Positions 14,427 to 23,485 of a stretch of DNA of 41,199 bases are shown piece by piece. The stretch is from Muribaculaceae bacterium (GTDB lineage: Bacteria; Bacteroidota; Bacteroidia; Bacteroidales; Muribaculaceae). The position numbers were made by a program, and so were the translations under genes. Position 1 is the first letter of the stretch; each line of letters starts with the position of its first letter. The notes under the pieces were generated by a model. The model made no database searches. It worked only from the letters and a program-made list of their open reading frames with translations, and was not told the origin of the DNA. The DNA lies in contig JAIDPA010000200.1 of NCBI GenBank assembly GCA_029062985.1, positions 1-41,199 on the forward strand, in the 5' to 3' direction.

Positions 14427-16565
14427 ATGACACCTCGTCCAAAACAGAAAAACAACACCAACAAGACCCATATACTGACCCGGTATGGTATAATCACCGT
14501 GCTCTTCTTTTTATTCTCCGCCGCTTTGGTCGTAAAACTATTTGACACCACTGTGATCGAAGCGCCGGCATGGAACGAAAGAGCTCATAAAGAATTATCG
14601 CGCACTTCAGTCATAGCTCCCGAAAGAGGGAATATTCTTGCCTCCAACGGGAATATTCTTGCATGCAACCTGAAGGTGTATGATATCAAAATTGACCTCC
14701 GCCATAATAAGGTGAAGGATGCCGGGCTCCCCTGGGCAAAAATTGATTCGCTTGCTGATTCGCTCGATTATCATTATCCCAGAGTGCGCAATCTCGATCA
14801 GCACCCCGATACTTTCAAAAAATATTCATGGCACACACGCCTGAAAAAAGAATTTGAGAAAGATTTCGAGAAACGCCCGCGTGCTCTCCGTCTGGCTCAG
14901 AAGAAGACTATCGAGGATTTTGAAAAAATCAGAAATTTCCCCTATCTGAAAGACTTCAAAGGGAAGGGCACAAGAATACCTGTCTACAAAGAGGAAAAGA
15001 ATGTCAGAATCTATCCTTACGGAAGAATGGCTTACAGAAGTATCGGCAGGGTAAATGAAAACTCGGAGACCGGAGAGTTTCACGGTTATTCAGGTCTTGA
15101 AAAAGACCTTGACACTCTCCTCTACGGGAAACCGGGAGAAGCGAAAAAAGTGGCACTCACTTCCGGAATAAGCAACTGGGTTTCGCAAGCCGCCGTCAGA
15201 GGTTTCGATATCCACACAACAATCGATATTGACCTCCAGGATATGCTCGAACAGGAACTCCTTAATATATGTGCTCAATCAGGTGCCGAATGGGGGACAG
15301 CCATCCTCATGGAAGTGGCTACCGGAGAAATAAAGGCGATATCCAATATCGAGCTCCTTGACAACGGCACATACGGCGAAGCCCTGAACCGTGCTGTGCA
15401 GGCATTCGAGCCCGGTTCAGTCATGAAGCCTATTTCTCTAATGATAGCTTTCGAAGACGGATTGGTCAAAAGCGTGAATGATATTGTCGACTGCTCTCCT
15501 TTCCAGAAGACCACCGACCCGCATGCTCCCTCAGTCAAGACAATGAAGCAGGTGATTGAGATGTCGTCAAACACGGGCATCTCTCGCGTAATATTCCGTA
15601 AATATGCCGCTGACCCGTCAAAGTTCTACGATCGCCTCGCATCTATTGGTTTCTTTGAACCCATAAATTCAGGCATAGCCGGCGAATGTCTCCCGAGGGT
15701 CAGGAAGCTGCTTCCTAAAGACAGCAGAGGCAACAACATCACAATGACTGCCCGCCACCTCGACCTCGCTCGTCAGGCTTACGGCTACAACACTGAGATT
15801 CCCCCACTGTATACCCTCTCCTTCTATAACGCCATAGCCAACGGTGGGAAATATGTAAGACCTCATCTCGTAAGGTCGCTGATTTCTGAAGACGGACGTG
15901 ATTCAATACTGCCGATCAACTCCCGGCAGATATGCTCTCCCGAAAATGCCCGTCGGGTCAGGGAATGTATCCGTGAGGTGGTATGGGGAGAACATGGCAC
16001 TGCAAGAGCCGTCAGAGACGACCGTGTGGAAGTGGTCGGAAAGACAGGAACAGCTTTCCCGGTTGAGAACGGTGTTTACAACCGCGCAAAAAGAAGATAT
16101 GCTTTCGCAGGATTCTTCCCCTACGATCAGCCCCGATACTCCTGTATGGCTCTTGTCCTCGGTCCTGCCGGAGGAAGTGCCAACCGCACTTCAGGGCAAG
16201 TGGTCAAAAACATGGCAGTGAAGATGTATGCCCGCGGAATGCTCAACAACGCTTCGACCTATACCAACGAACGCTCTTCGTCAGTACCGGTCATAGCTGC
16301 TTCTTCAAAAGTTTCGGCTAACGAACTCTCAAAAGCGCTCGGCATCAACAAAGCCAAAAGAGTGAAAGGAAATGCTGACGGCGATAACAATCACTCCCTC
16401 ATTCCGAATGTAATCGGTTATGATGCTCCCACCGCTGTAAAGATTCTTGAGAGGAGAGGAGTTGACGTTATTATCCGTGGCTCCGGAAGAGTGGTCTCTC
16501 AATCTATTGCCCAAGGCACAAAAGTATCCCCGGGCACAAAGATAATTCTCAGTCTAAGGGTATAG
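14427..16565 (+). CDS. ftsI: Division penicillin-binding protein with PASTA domain (FtsI/PBP3 type)
   Basis: A 712-residue class B penicillin-binding protein, the septal peptidoglycan transpeptidase. A short cytoplasmic start and one membrane span (about 20-40) are followed by a dimerisation domain (RTSVIAPERGNILASNG) and the transpeptidase domain. The catalytic motifs are visible: SVMK with S331 as nucleophile, SSN at 380-382, and KTG at 539-541. A single PASTA domain closes the protein (about 650-712: PNVIGYDAPTAVKILERRGV). It follows ftsL by 17 bases. The PASTA domain makes it resemble Spo0VD/PBP2x-like forms as well as FtsI, but its place in this cluster supports the division role. Confidence 0.95.
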   Translation: MTPRPKQKNNTNKTHILTRYGIITVLFFLFSAALVVKLFDTTVIEAPAWNERAHKELSRTSVIAPERGNILASNGNILACNLKVYDIKIDLRHNKVKDAGLPWAKIDSLADSLDYHYPRVRNLDQHPDTFKKYSWHTRLKKEFEKDFEKRPRALRLAQKKTIEDFEKIRNFPYLKDFKGKGTRIPVYKEEKNVRIYPYGRMAYRSIGRVNENSETGEFHGYSGLEKDLDTLLYGKPGEAKKVALTSGISNWVSQAAVRGFDIHTTIDIDLQDMLEQELLNICAQSGAEWGTAILMEVATGEIKAISNIELLDNGTYGEALNRAVQAFEPGSVMKPISLMIAFEDGLVKSVNDIVDCSPFQKTTDPHAPSVKTMKQVIEMSSNTGISRVIFRKYAADPSKFYDRLASIGFFEPINSGIAGECLPRVRKLLPKDSRGNNITMTARHLDLARQAYGYNTEIPPLYTLSFYNAIANGGKYVRPHLVRSLISEDGRDSILPINSRQICSPENARRVRECIREVVWGEHGTARAVRDDRVEVVGKTGTAFPVENGVYNRAKRRYAFAGFFPYDQPRYSCMALVLGPAGGSANRTSGQVVKNMAVKMYARGMLNNASTYTNERSSSVPVIAASSKVSANELSKALGINKAKRVKGNADGDNNHSLIPNVIGYDAPTAVKILERRGVDVIIRGSGRVVSQSIAQGTKVSPGTKIILSLRV

Positions 16566-16643
16566 CTATCCCCTACCCTACCGCCGCTTCCTCATCTCCT
16601 CCAAAAATTCCATAAATCTGTAATCTGAATAATCTGAAACAAT

Positions 16644-18104
16644 ATGACCTCCAAACTATCCAGCCTGCTCAGTGCTATAAAGCCCCTGCAGATTATCGGT
16701 GAAACTGATAAAAACATAACTTCGCTTGAAAGCGATTCCAGGAAAGTGGAAAAAGACGCAATGTTCGTAGCCGTAAAAGGCATCTCCAACGACGGACACA
16801 AATATATCCCGATGGTGGCAAGTGCCCATGTGGGGGCAATCGTGTGTGAGGAGCTCCCCTCGACTTTAGAGAAGGGAATCACATATATTAAAGTGGCTGA
16901 TTCAGCAGAAGCTCTCGGCAGACTTGCGTCAGCATGGTATGGTTACCCGTCATCGAAACTCAGTCTTGTCGGAGTGACCGGCACTAACGGAAAGACAACT
17001 ACTGCCACTCTTCTCTATGAGATGGCACGCCTCGAAGGATTCAAGGCAGGACTCCTTTCCACTGTCTGCAATTATGTCGGCGACCGTCCCGTACCTGCCA
17101 CGCACACCACTCCCGACCCTCTTTCTCTTAATGAGCTTCTCGCTGAGATGGTCGCTGAAGGGTGTGAATATGCTTTCATGGAAGTCTCTTCACATTCTAC
17201 GGCTCAGAAACGTGTGGCAGGATTGAAATTCAAAGGAGGTATTTTCACTAACCTCACACGTGACCATCTCGACTACCACGGTACGGTAGAGAATTACATG
17301 AACGCTAAGAAGGCATTCTTCGATATGCTCCCTCCGGATGCGTTCGCCCTTACAAACGCTGATGATAAGTGCGGGATGTATATGGTGCAGAATACAAAGG
17401 CAAAGGTCTATACCTACTCCCTTCGCACAGATGCCGATTTCAAGGGAAGGGTGCTGGAGACACGTCTCGACGGAACATTAATGACTCTCAACGGGCGGGA
17501 GGTTGAAGTGCAGTTTACAGGACGCTTCAACGCCTATAACCTCACTGACGTCTTCGGAGCTTCTATTTTATCCGGTTTCGACCCTGAAGAGGTGATTGTC
17601 AATATGAGCAGGCTTGTTCCCGTCGCAGGCAGATTCCAACCCTTCATCTCAAAAGACGGCGTGGCTGCGATTGTTGACTATGCCCACACTCCTGACGCCC
17701 TGATTAACGTGCTCGACACTATCCGGGAGATTGTAGGAGCCGATGGTGAAATTATTACTGTCGTTGGCGCCGGAGGCAACCGCGACCACGGAAAGCGGCC
17801 GATGATGGCTCAGGAAGCAGCCTGCAGAAGTGATTTCCTTTTCCTGACAAGTGACAACCCGCGCAACGAAGACCCGGACTCAATCATCATGATGATGAAG
17901 GAGGGTCTGAGTGGAGATGAGCTTAACCGCACAGAATGTATCACTGATCGCCGTGAGGCAATAAGGGCTGCCGTGAGAAAAGCTAAACCCGGTGCGGTGG
18001 TGCTGGTAGCCGGAAAGGGACATGAGACTTACCAGGAAGTCTGTGGCGTTCGCCATCATTTCGACGACCGTGAAGAAGTGAAAGAAGCTTTTGAGTTGAG
18101 ATAA
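16644..18104 (+). CDS. murE: UDP-MurNAc-L-Ala-D-Glu:meso-diaminopimelate ligase MurE
   Basis: A 486-residue cytoplasmic Mur ligase that adds the third amino acid of the stem peptide. The ATP loop is VTGTNGKTTTATLLYEM. THTTPDPLSLNELLAEM and EVSSHSTAQKRV follow in the central domain. DNPR at 404-407 is the motif that recognises meso-diaminopimelate, so the wall should be of the A1gamma (meso-DAP) type. Full length. It lies 78 bases after ftsI, with no obvious promoter in the spacer. Confidence 0.96.
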   Translation: MTSKLSSLLSAIKPLQIIGETDKNITSLESDSRKVEKDAMFVAVKGISNDGHKYIPMVASAHVGAIVCEELPSTLEKGITYIKVADSAEALGRLASAWYGYPSSKLSLVGVTGTNGKTTTATLLYEMARLEGFKAGLLSTVCNYVGDRPVPATHTTPDPLSLNELLAEMVAEGCEYAFMEVSSHSTAQKRVAGLKFKGGIFTNLTRDHLDYHGTVENYMNAKKAFFDMLPPDAFALTNADDKCGMYMVQNTKAKVYTYSLRTDADFKGRVLETRLDGTLMTLNGREVEVQFTGRFNAYNLTDVFGASILSGFDPEEVIVNMSRLVPVAGRFQPFISKDGVAAIVDYAHTPDALINVLDTIREIVGADGEIITVVGAGGNRDHGKRPMMAQEAACRSDFLFLTSDNPRNEDPDSIIMMMKEGLSGDELNRTECITDRREAIRAAVRKAKPGAVVLVAGKGHETYQEVCGVRHHFDDREEVKEAFELR

Positions 18105-18134
18105 AATTTTTCATCCCCACATTATAATCGAAAA

Positions 18135-19403
18135 ATGATTTACGCATTATTCCAGCTCCTACAGAAATATGACTTCCCGGGCGCCCGCCTGATGGATTAT
18201 ATAACATTCCGTGCCGGATTGTCTTTCACACTTGCTATGGTCATTGCCCTGATTTTCGGTAAGGATATTATCCATCGTCTTCAGCGGCTGCAGGTGGGTG
18301 AAGTGGTCAGGAATCTGGGTCTCGAAGGTCAGATGAAAAAGACCGGTACGCCTACAATGGGGGGCGTCATCATCATCCTTTCCATCCTCGTTCCTTGTCT
18401 CCTGGTTGGTAATCTCTCCAATATATATATGATTCTTATGATTGTTGCCACTCTCTGGATGGGGTGCATCGGATTCCTTGACGACTACCGCAAATTGAAA
18501 TTCCATAACAAAGACGGTCTGAAAGGGAAATATAAGGTCATCGGACAGGTCGGACTCGGTCTCTTCGTAGGCATTACGATGTGGCTCTCCCCCTCAATTG
18601 TGATGTGCGAAAACAGGGAAGTGGAAAATGTGGAAAATCATACAATGGAAATCGTACACTCCCAAAGCTATGAGAAGACACCGCAGACCACCATCCCTTT
18701 CGTAAAGAACAATAACTTCAACTACGAATGGCTGACAGGATGGATTAAAGATAAGAACGCCGCCACTACCCTCGGATGGCTCGTGTTTGTCCTGGTCGTG
18801 ATAATAGTAGTCACCGCGGTCAGCAATGGCGCCAACCTTACAGACGGACTTGACGGTTTATGTGCCGGAACGTCAGCAATAATAGGAGTGGCTCTGGCTA
18901 TTATGGCTTATCTGGGAAGCAACGTCATTTATTCAGGATACCTGAATATTATGTACATCCCGGGAAGCGAGGAGCTTGTGGTGTATGCCGCGGCATTCAT
19001 CGGAGCGTTGGTAGGCTTCCTGTGGTATAATGCATTTCCTGCCCAAGTCTTCATGGGCGACACCGGTTCGCTCACGTTAGGCGGTATCCTCGCGGTGTTC
19101 GCTATCCTTATACGCAAGGAACTCCTGATTCCCCTCCTGTGTCTTATTTTCTTCCTCGAAGACATTTCGGTAATCATACAGGTCGGTTATTTCAAGTTTA
19201 CGAAAAAGAAATATGGCGAAGGAAGACGTGTCTTTAAAATGACGCCTCTTCATCATCATTTCCAGAAAGCGGGCGATCCATCAGTGAAATGCCTCATAAA
19301 CCTACCTCACGCTCCAATTCCGGAATCAAAAATTGTGGTACGTTTCTGGATTGTGGGTCTCCTGCTGGCAGCCCTCACCTTCGTGACTCTCAAACTGAGG
19401 TAA
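18135..19403 (+). CDS. mraY: Phospho-MurNAc-pentapeptide transferase MraY
   Basis: A 422-residue polytopic inner membrane enzyme that moves phospho-MurNAc-pentapeptide to undecaprenyl phosphate to make lipid I. Family motifs are GTPTMGGVIII, GFLDDYRKL with the catalytic aspartates, NLTDGLDGL, FMGDTGSLTLGG, and MTPLHHHFQ. It is about 60 residues longer than the E. coli enzyme (360). The extra part is a polar insert near residues 155-205 (CENREVENVENHTMEIVHSQ and following). It follows murE by 30 bases. Confidence 0.96.
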   Translation: MIYALFQLLQKYDFPGARLMDYITFRAGLSFTLAMVIALIFGKDIIHRLQRLQVGEVVRNLGLEGQMKKTGTPTMGGVIIILSILVPCLLVGNLSNIYMILMIVATLWMGCIGFLDDYRKLKFHNKDGLKGKYKVIGQVGLGLFVGITMWLSPSIVMCENREVENVENHTMEIVHSQSYEKTPQTTIPFVKNNNFNYEWLTGWIKDKNAATTLGWLVFVLVVIIVVTAVSNGANLTDGLDGLCAGTSAIIGVALAIMAYLGSNVIYSGYLNIMYIPGSEELVVYAAAFIGALVGFLWYNAFPAQVFMGDTGSLTLGGILAVFAILIRKELLIPLLCLIFFLEDISVIIQVGYFKFTKKKYGEGRRVFKMTPLHHHFQKAGDPSVKCLINLPHAPIPESKIVVRFWIVGLLLAALTFVTLKLR

Positions 19404-19543
19404 TACTCCTTTTTATAAATTTATAAAGACATTATATTTTTCAAGGCAGTAGTTCTCGGGATTTTTCTTTTTAGGTCCTTGAATCTGCCATTCAAAACAG
19501 AGACAGTCTTACTGTCATCCGAAAACTTTAATATTTAACTGAA

Positions 19544-20908
19544 ATGAGTTGCAACAAACATAATATTGATACTGACGGACGCCTCGTAGTGCTCGGGGGC
19601 GGTGAAAGCGGTGCCGGAGCAGCAGTCCTCGGGAAAGTGAAAGGTATGGATGTTTTTCTCTCAGATATGGGGAGCATACCTCAGAAATATAAAGATCTCC
19701 TCGAATCTTATGGTATTCCCTACGAAGAGGGGGAACATTCCGAGGAGAAAATAATCAATGCATCCGTAGTCGTAAAAAGCCCCGGCATCCCTCCGACTGC
19801 CCCGATGGTGAAGAAAGTGTCTCAAAAAGGCATCCCCGTACTTTCAGAGATAGAATTTGCCGCAGGGTTTACGGATGCGAAAATGGTGTGCATTACAGGC
19901 TCAAACGGCAAGACCACCACTACCCTGCTCACGTATCATATCTTACGTAAGGCAGGACTGGATGTGGGTCTTGCAGGCAACGTCGGGAAAAGTCTGGCGC
20001 TCCAGGTAGCCTGCGATCCTCATGAGATTTATGTCATCGAGCTTTCAAGCTTCCAGCTCGAGAATATGTATCAATTCAAGGCGAACATTGCTGTCATTAT
20101 GAATATCACCCCTGATCATCTTGACCGCTATGACCATAAGATGGAGAATTATGTCGCTGCAAAATTCAGAATACTTAGAAATCAGACAAAAGAGGATTTC
20201 TTTGTCTACTGGCAGGACGACCCCATTATCCGCGAACAGATACGCCATGTCCAGAGCGAGGCGCTAAAGCTTCCTTTCGGCGTGGAAAAAGAGGAAGACA
20301 GCGCTGCGTTTGTTGAGGATGGCATCATACATTTCGCAACCCCCGGCGACGTATGGGAGATACCACGCGACAAACTTGCTCTTTCAGGACTTCACAACCT
20401 CTATAATTCCATGGCAGCCGGACTTTCCGCTTCTGTCCTGAAAATAAAGAAAGAAAATATCAGGGAAGCCCTGGAAGATTTTGAAGCCGTCGAACATCGT
20501 CTCGAATATGTGGCAACTGTGGATGGCGTCAGATATGTCAACGATTCCAAAGCGACCAACGTCAACTCCACATGGTATGCTCTCGAAAGCATGACGACAC
20601 CCACTATCCTTATTCTCGGCGGCAAAGATAAGGGAAACGATTATTCTGAAATCGAACCTCTTGTCAAAGAGAAAGTCAGGGCTATTGTCTGCATGGGTAA
20701 GGATAACACCAAGCTGCTTGAATTTTTCTCAGGCAAAGTCGATAAGATTGCCGACACTCATTCCCTTCAGGATGCAATCTCGGCATGCCGCGAATTTGCA
20801 CAGGAGGGTGACACAGTGCTCCTTTCCCCCTGCTGCGCAAGTTTTGATCTCTTCAAAAGCTATGAAGACCGCGGATGTCAGTTCAAAGATGCCGTTAAGG
20901 CTCTCTGA
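19544..20908 (+). CDS. murD: UDP-MurNAc-L-alanine:D-glutamate ligase MurD
   Basis: A 454-residue cytoplasmic Mur ligase that adds D-glutamate. The N-terminal nucleotide-sugar domain begins LVVLGGGESGAGAAVLG. The ATP loop is CITGSNGKTTTTLLTYHIL. ELSSFQLENMYQFKANIAVI, NITPDHLDRYDHKMENYVAA and the C-terminal YVNDSKATNVNSTWYALES and ILGGKDKGNDYSEIE are classic MurD signatures. A 140-base spacer separates it from mraY; it contains TCAAGG...CCTTGA and GGCAG...CTGCC complementary pairs but no clear promoter. Confidence 0.96.
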   Translation: MSCNKHNIDTDGRLVVLGGGESGAGAAVLGKVKGMDVFLSDMGSIPQKYKDLLESYGIPYEEGEHSEEKIINASVVVKSPGIPPTAPMVKKVSQKGIPVLSEIEFAAGFTDAKMVCITGSNGKTTTTLLTYHILRKAGLDVGLAGNVGKSLALQVACDPHEIYVIELSSFQLENMYQFKANIAVIMNITPDHLDRYDHKMENYVAAKFRILRNQTKEDFFVYWQDDPIIREQIRHVQSEALKLPFGVEKEEDSAAFVEDGIIHFATPGDVWEIPRDKLALSGLHNLYNSMAAGLSASVLKIKKENIREALEDFEAVEHRLEYVATVDGVRYVNDSKATNVNSTWYALESMTTPTILILGGKDKGNDYSEIEPLVKEKVRAIVCMGKDNTKLLEFFSGKVDKIADTHSLQDAISACREFAQEGDTVLLSPCCASFDLFKSYEDRGCQFKDAVKAL

Positions 20909-20977
20909 TTCTTCCGGCATGTCAGATAAAGATTTTTAATTACTTCATTGTCTATTCTTTTTAATACTCTCTTTTCC

Positions 20978-22345
20978 ATGAACCAAACTTCTGAAACACT
21001 CCGTCCGGGAGTCATCATCAATGAAACAATCGACGGGATTGCCATGGTAGCTCCTCGTGAGAAAAAACGCTCTGCCGCAGCTGCAATCGCCCGTCCGAAA
21101 CCCGACCATTACATCTGGGGCATATATATCATGCTCCTCGTAATCTCGGTGGTTGAGCTATTCTCTGCATCAAGCACTGAAGTGTCCGGACACAACGTTT
21201 ATATGCCGCTAATCAGACATGGCATTTTCCTTGTGGTAGGGTTTGTCATAATACTTGCCCTCCAGAATATCCATTATGGTTTCTTCAGTAAATTCGCCTG
21301 GTTTCTGGCTATAGTCTCTCTCGGGCTCCTGTTCATATCGAATCTATTCGGAGTTGAGATCAACGGTGCGCAGCGTGCAATAAATATCGCTGGATTCACG
21401 ATTCAGCCTGCCGAAATTGTAAAACTGACGGTAGTAGTGCTCCTTGCCACTATCTTGGGACGAAATCAGGAACCTCGCGGCGTGACCACAAAAGGAATGT
21501 GGGAGGCTGCCATAGTGGTTATAGTCTTTGGCGGCTGCCTATGGAAAAATGGTCTCACCAACACCATTCTTCTTTTCGGTGTGTGTCTGTCAATGTTCCT
21601 TATCGGAGGAATGAAATGGAAAAAACTCGGCATCATCCTGCTGCTATATTGCGCTCTCGGAGGCATTCTTTACATTTTCAAATACCAGAGCGACAAAGGT
21701 TCGGAATTTGAGAATCTCAGCCGCACCGAACAAGTTGCAGATAATGGGGGCGGACGTGCCGAAACTCACAAGGGGCGCATATCCCGCTTCTTTGCAGGTG
21801 TCAGTCCTGAAGATCCGATTGATGACTACAACCGTCAGGTGGTGTTTGCAAAAATTTCTCAGGCAAACGGAGGAATCCTTGGGCAGGGTCCGGGCAACTC
21901 CCGCGAAAGTGCCCGTCTCCCTCTTGCGTTCTCCGATTATATCTATTCCATAATCGTGGAAGACACCGGTTTTGTAGGTGGTGTCGCGCTCCTTATTCTA
22001 TATCTCTTCCTTCTTGCCCGGGCAGGAAGAATCGCATATAAATGCTCGCGTGCTTTCCCCGCTTTCCTGATAATGGGATGTGCGGTGCTGATTGTCTTCC
22101 AGGCTCTTGTCCACATGGCAATCGTGACCGGTCTCTTCCCTGTCAGCGGACAGCCCTTACCCCTGATATCTAAGGGAGGAACGTCCATTCTCGTGATGTC
22201 GGCAGCTATCGGAATTATGCTTTCCGTTAGCCGTTTCGCTGTCACCAACGGCAATAAACAGGCTATCAAGGAGGAACTTCGGGAATTGCCTGAAGACATG
22301 AAGGCGGCTAATTATTCCGGAATAAATAACGACACGACAAAATGA
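20978..22345 (+). CDS. ftsW: SEDS-family septal peptidoglycan glycosyltransferase FtsW
   Basis: A 455-residue protein, counted from the ATG at 20978 (MNQTSETLRPG) rather than a TTG ten codons upstream. After a soluble N-terminal part of about 45 residues it has roughly ten membrane spans (for example YIWGIYIMLLVISVVELFSA). SEDS-type signatures are NGAQRAINIAGFTIQPAEI and, at the C-terminus, GLFPVSGQPLPLISKGGTSI. It polymerises lipid II with the FtsI transpeptidase at the septum. Its stop overlaps the murG start in ATGA, a sign of translational coupling. Confidence 0.94.
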   Translation: MNQTSETLRPGVIINETIDGIAMVAPREKKRSAAAAIARPKPDHYIWGIYIMLLVISVVELFSASSTEVSGHNVYMPLIRHGIFLVVGFVIILALQNIHYGFFSKFAWFLAIVSLGLLFISNLFGVEINGAQRAINIAGFTIQPAEIVKLTVVVLLATILGRNQEPRGVTTKGMWEAAIVVIVFGGCLWKNGLTNTILLFGVCLSMFLIGGMKWKKLGIILLLYCALGGILYIFKYQSDKGSEFENLSRTEQVADNGGGRAETHKGRISRFFAGVSPEDPIDDYNRQVVFAKISQANGGILGQGPGNSRESARLPLAFSDYIYSIIVEDTGFVGGVALLILYLFLLARAGRIAYKCSRAFPAFLIMGCAVLIVFQALVHMAIVTGLFPVSGQPLPLISKGGTSILVMSAAIGIMLSVSRFAVTNGNKQAIKEELRELPEDMKAANYSGINNDTTK

Positions 22346-23478
22346 CAAATATAGGTTCTAATCAAGAAATAACCTCCGCTCGCCCCCTTCGGGTCGTGGT
22401 GAGCGGAGGAGGCACCGGAGGTCATATCTTCCCTGCCCTCTCCATAGCCGATGAATTGCGTGACCGTATGGGTGCGGAAATCCTTTTTGTGGGGGCGGAA
22501 AACCGTATGGAGATGACCCGCGTGCCGGAAGCAGGCTATAAGATAATAGGATTGCCGGTGGCAGGTTTTTTCCGTAAAAAAATATGGAAAAACTTTGGGG
22601 TTCTCATAAAGCTGTTTAAAAGCATGAGATTATCGCGCAAGATTATCCGGGAGTTCAAACCGGATATAGCAATCGGCGTCGGCGGGTATGCCTCCGGACC
22701 GACACTCAAGGCTGCCCAGAAAGCAGGAATTCCGACGTTACTTCAGGAACAGAACTCATTTGCCGGTGTGACCAATAAACTGCTGGCTAAAAAAGCGGAT
22801 AAGATTTGTGTGGCTTATGAGGGTATGGAGAGATTTTTTCCGGCAGATAAAATAGTCATGACCGGCAATCCGATACGCAAATCCCTCCTCAACACCAAAC
22901 TGACCAAAGAAGAGGCGCGGAAATCTTTCGGTCTTGATTCCGAACGTCCCACCCTGCTTGTAGTCGGAGGTTCGCTCGGAGCCCTGACCGTGAATGAAAG
23001 TCTGGAGAAAAGTATTTCCCGTTTTGCTGAGCAGGGAATACAGGTAATCTGGCAGACCGGCAAGAATTTCGGTAATCGCGGAATAGAGGCAGCCCGTGGG
23101 CTGAAGGGAATTGTGGTGACCCCTTTCATTTCGGATATGGCAGCAGCCTATAAGAGCGCGGATGTAGTCATAAGCCGTGCCGGCGCCGGTTCCATCAGTG
23201 AGCTTCAGGTGCTTGGAAAACCTTCCATTCTCGTTCCGTCACCCAACGTCGCTGAAGACCACCAGACCTTTAATGCCCGGGCACTCTCAGATCACGGCGC
23301 CGCTATTCTCGTAAAGGATTCTGAAGCACGCGAGAAACTTGCAGACACCGCTATTTCTCTAATGCAGAATCCCTCTCAAAGAAGCGATATGGAGAAAGCA
23401 ATCCTGAAGATGGCGCTCCCGGACAGTGCGGTAAAAATTGCAGATGAAGTGTGTCAAATCGTTTCATCAAAAAACTGA
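22342..23478 (+). CDS. murG: UDP-GlcNAc:undecaprenyl-PP-MurNAc-pentapeptide GlcNAc transferase MurG
   Basis: A 378-residue GT28 enzyme at the inner face of the membrane that turns lipid I into lipid II. The N-terminal loop VVVSGGGTGGHIFPALSIAD and the later VGGYASGPTLKAAQKAGIPT, LLQEQNSFAGVTNKLLAKKA and RAGAGSISELQVLGKPSILV are typical. The start overlaps the ftsW stop by four bases. The protein begins with about 15 residues before the first strand. Confidence 0.96.
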   Translation: MTNIGSNQEITSARPLRVVVSGGGTGGHIFPALSIADELRDRMGAEILFVGAENRMEMTRVPEAGYKIIGLPVAGFFRKKIWKNFGVLIKLFKSMRLSRKIIREFKPDIAIGVGGYASGPTLKAAQKAGIPTLLQEQNSFAGVTNKLLAKKADKICVAYEGMERFFPADKIVMTGNPIRKSLLNTKLTKEEARKSFGLDSERPTLLVVGGSLGALTVNESLEKSISRFAEQGIQVIWQTGKNFGNRGIEAARGLKGIVVTPFISDMAAAYKSADVVISRAGAGSISELQVLGKPSILVPSPNVAEDHQTFNARALSDHGAAILVKDSEAREKLADTAISLMQNPSQRSDMEKAILKMALPDSAVKIADEVCQIVSSKN

Positions 23479-23485
23479 AATATAT

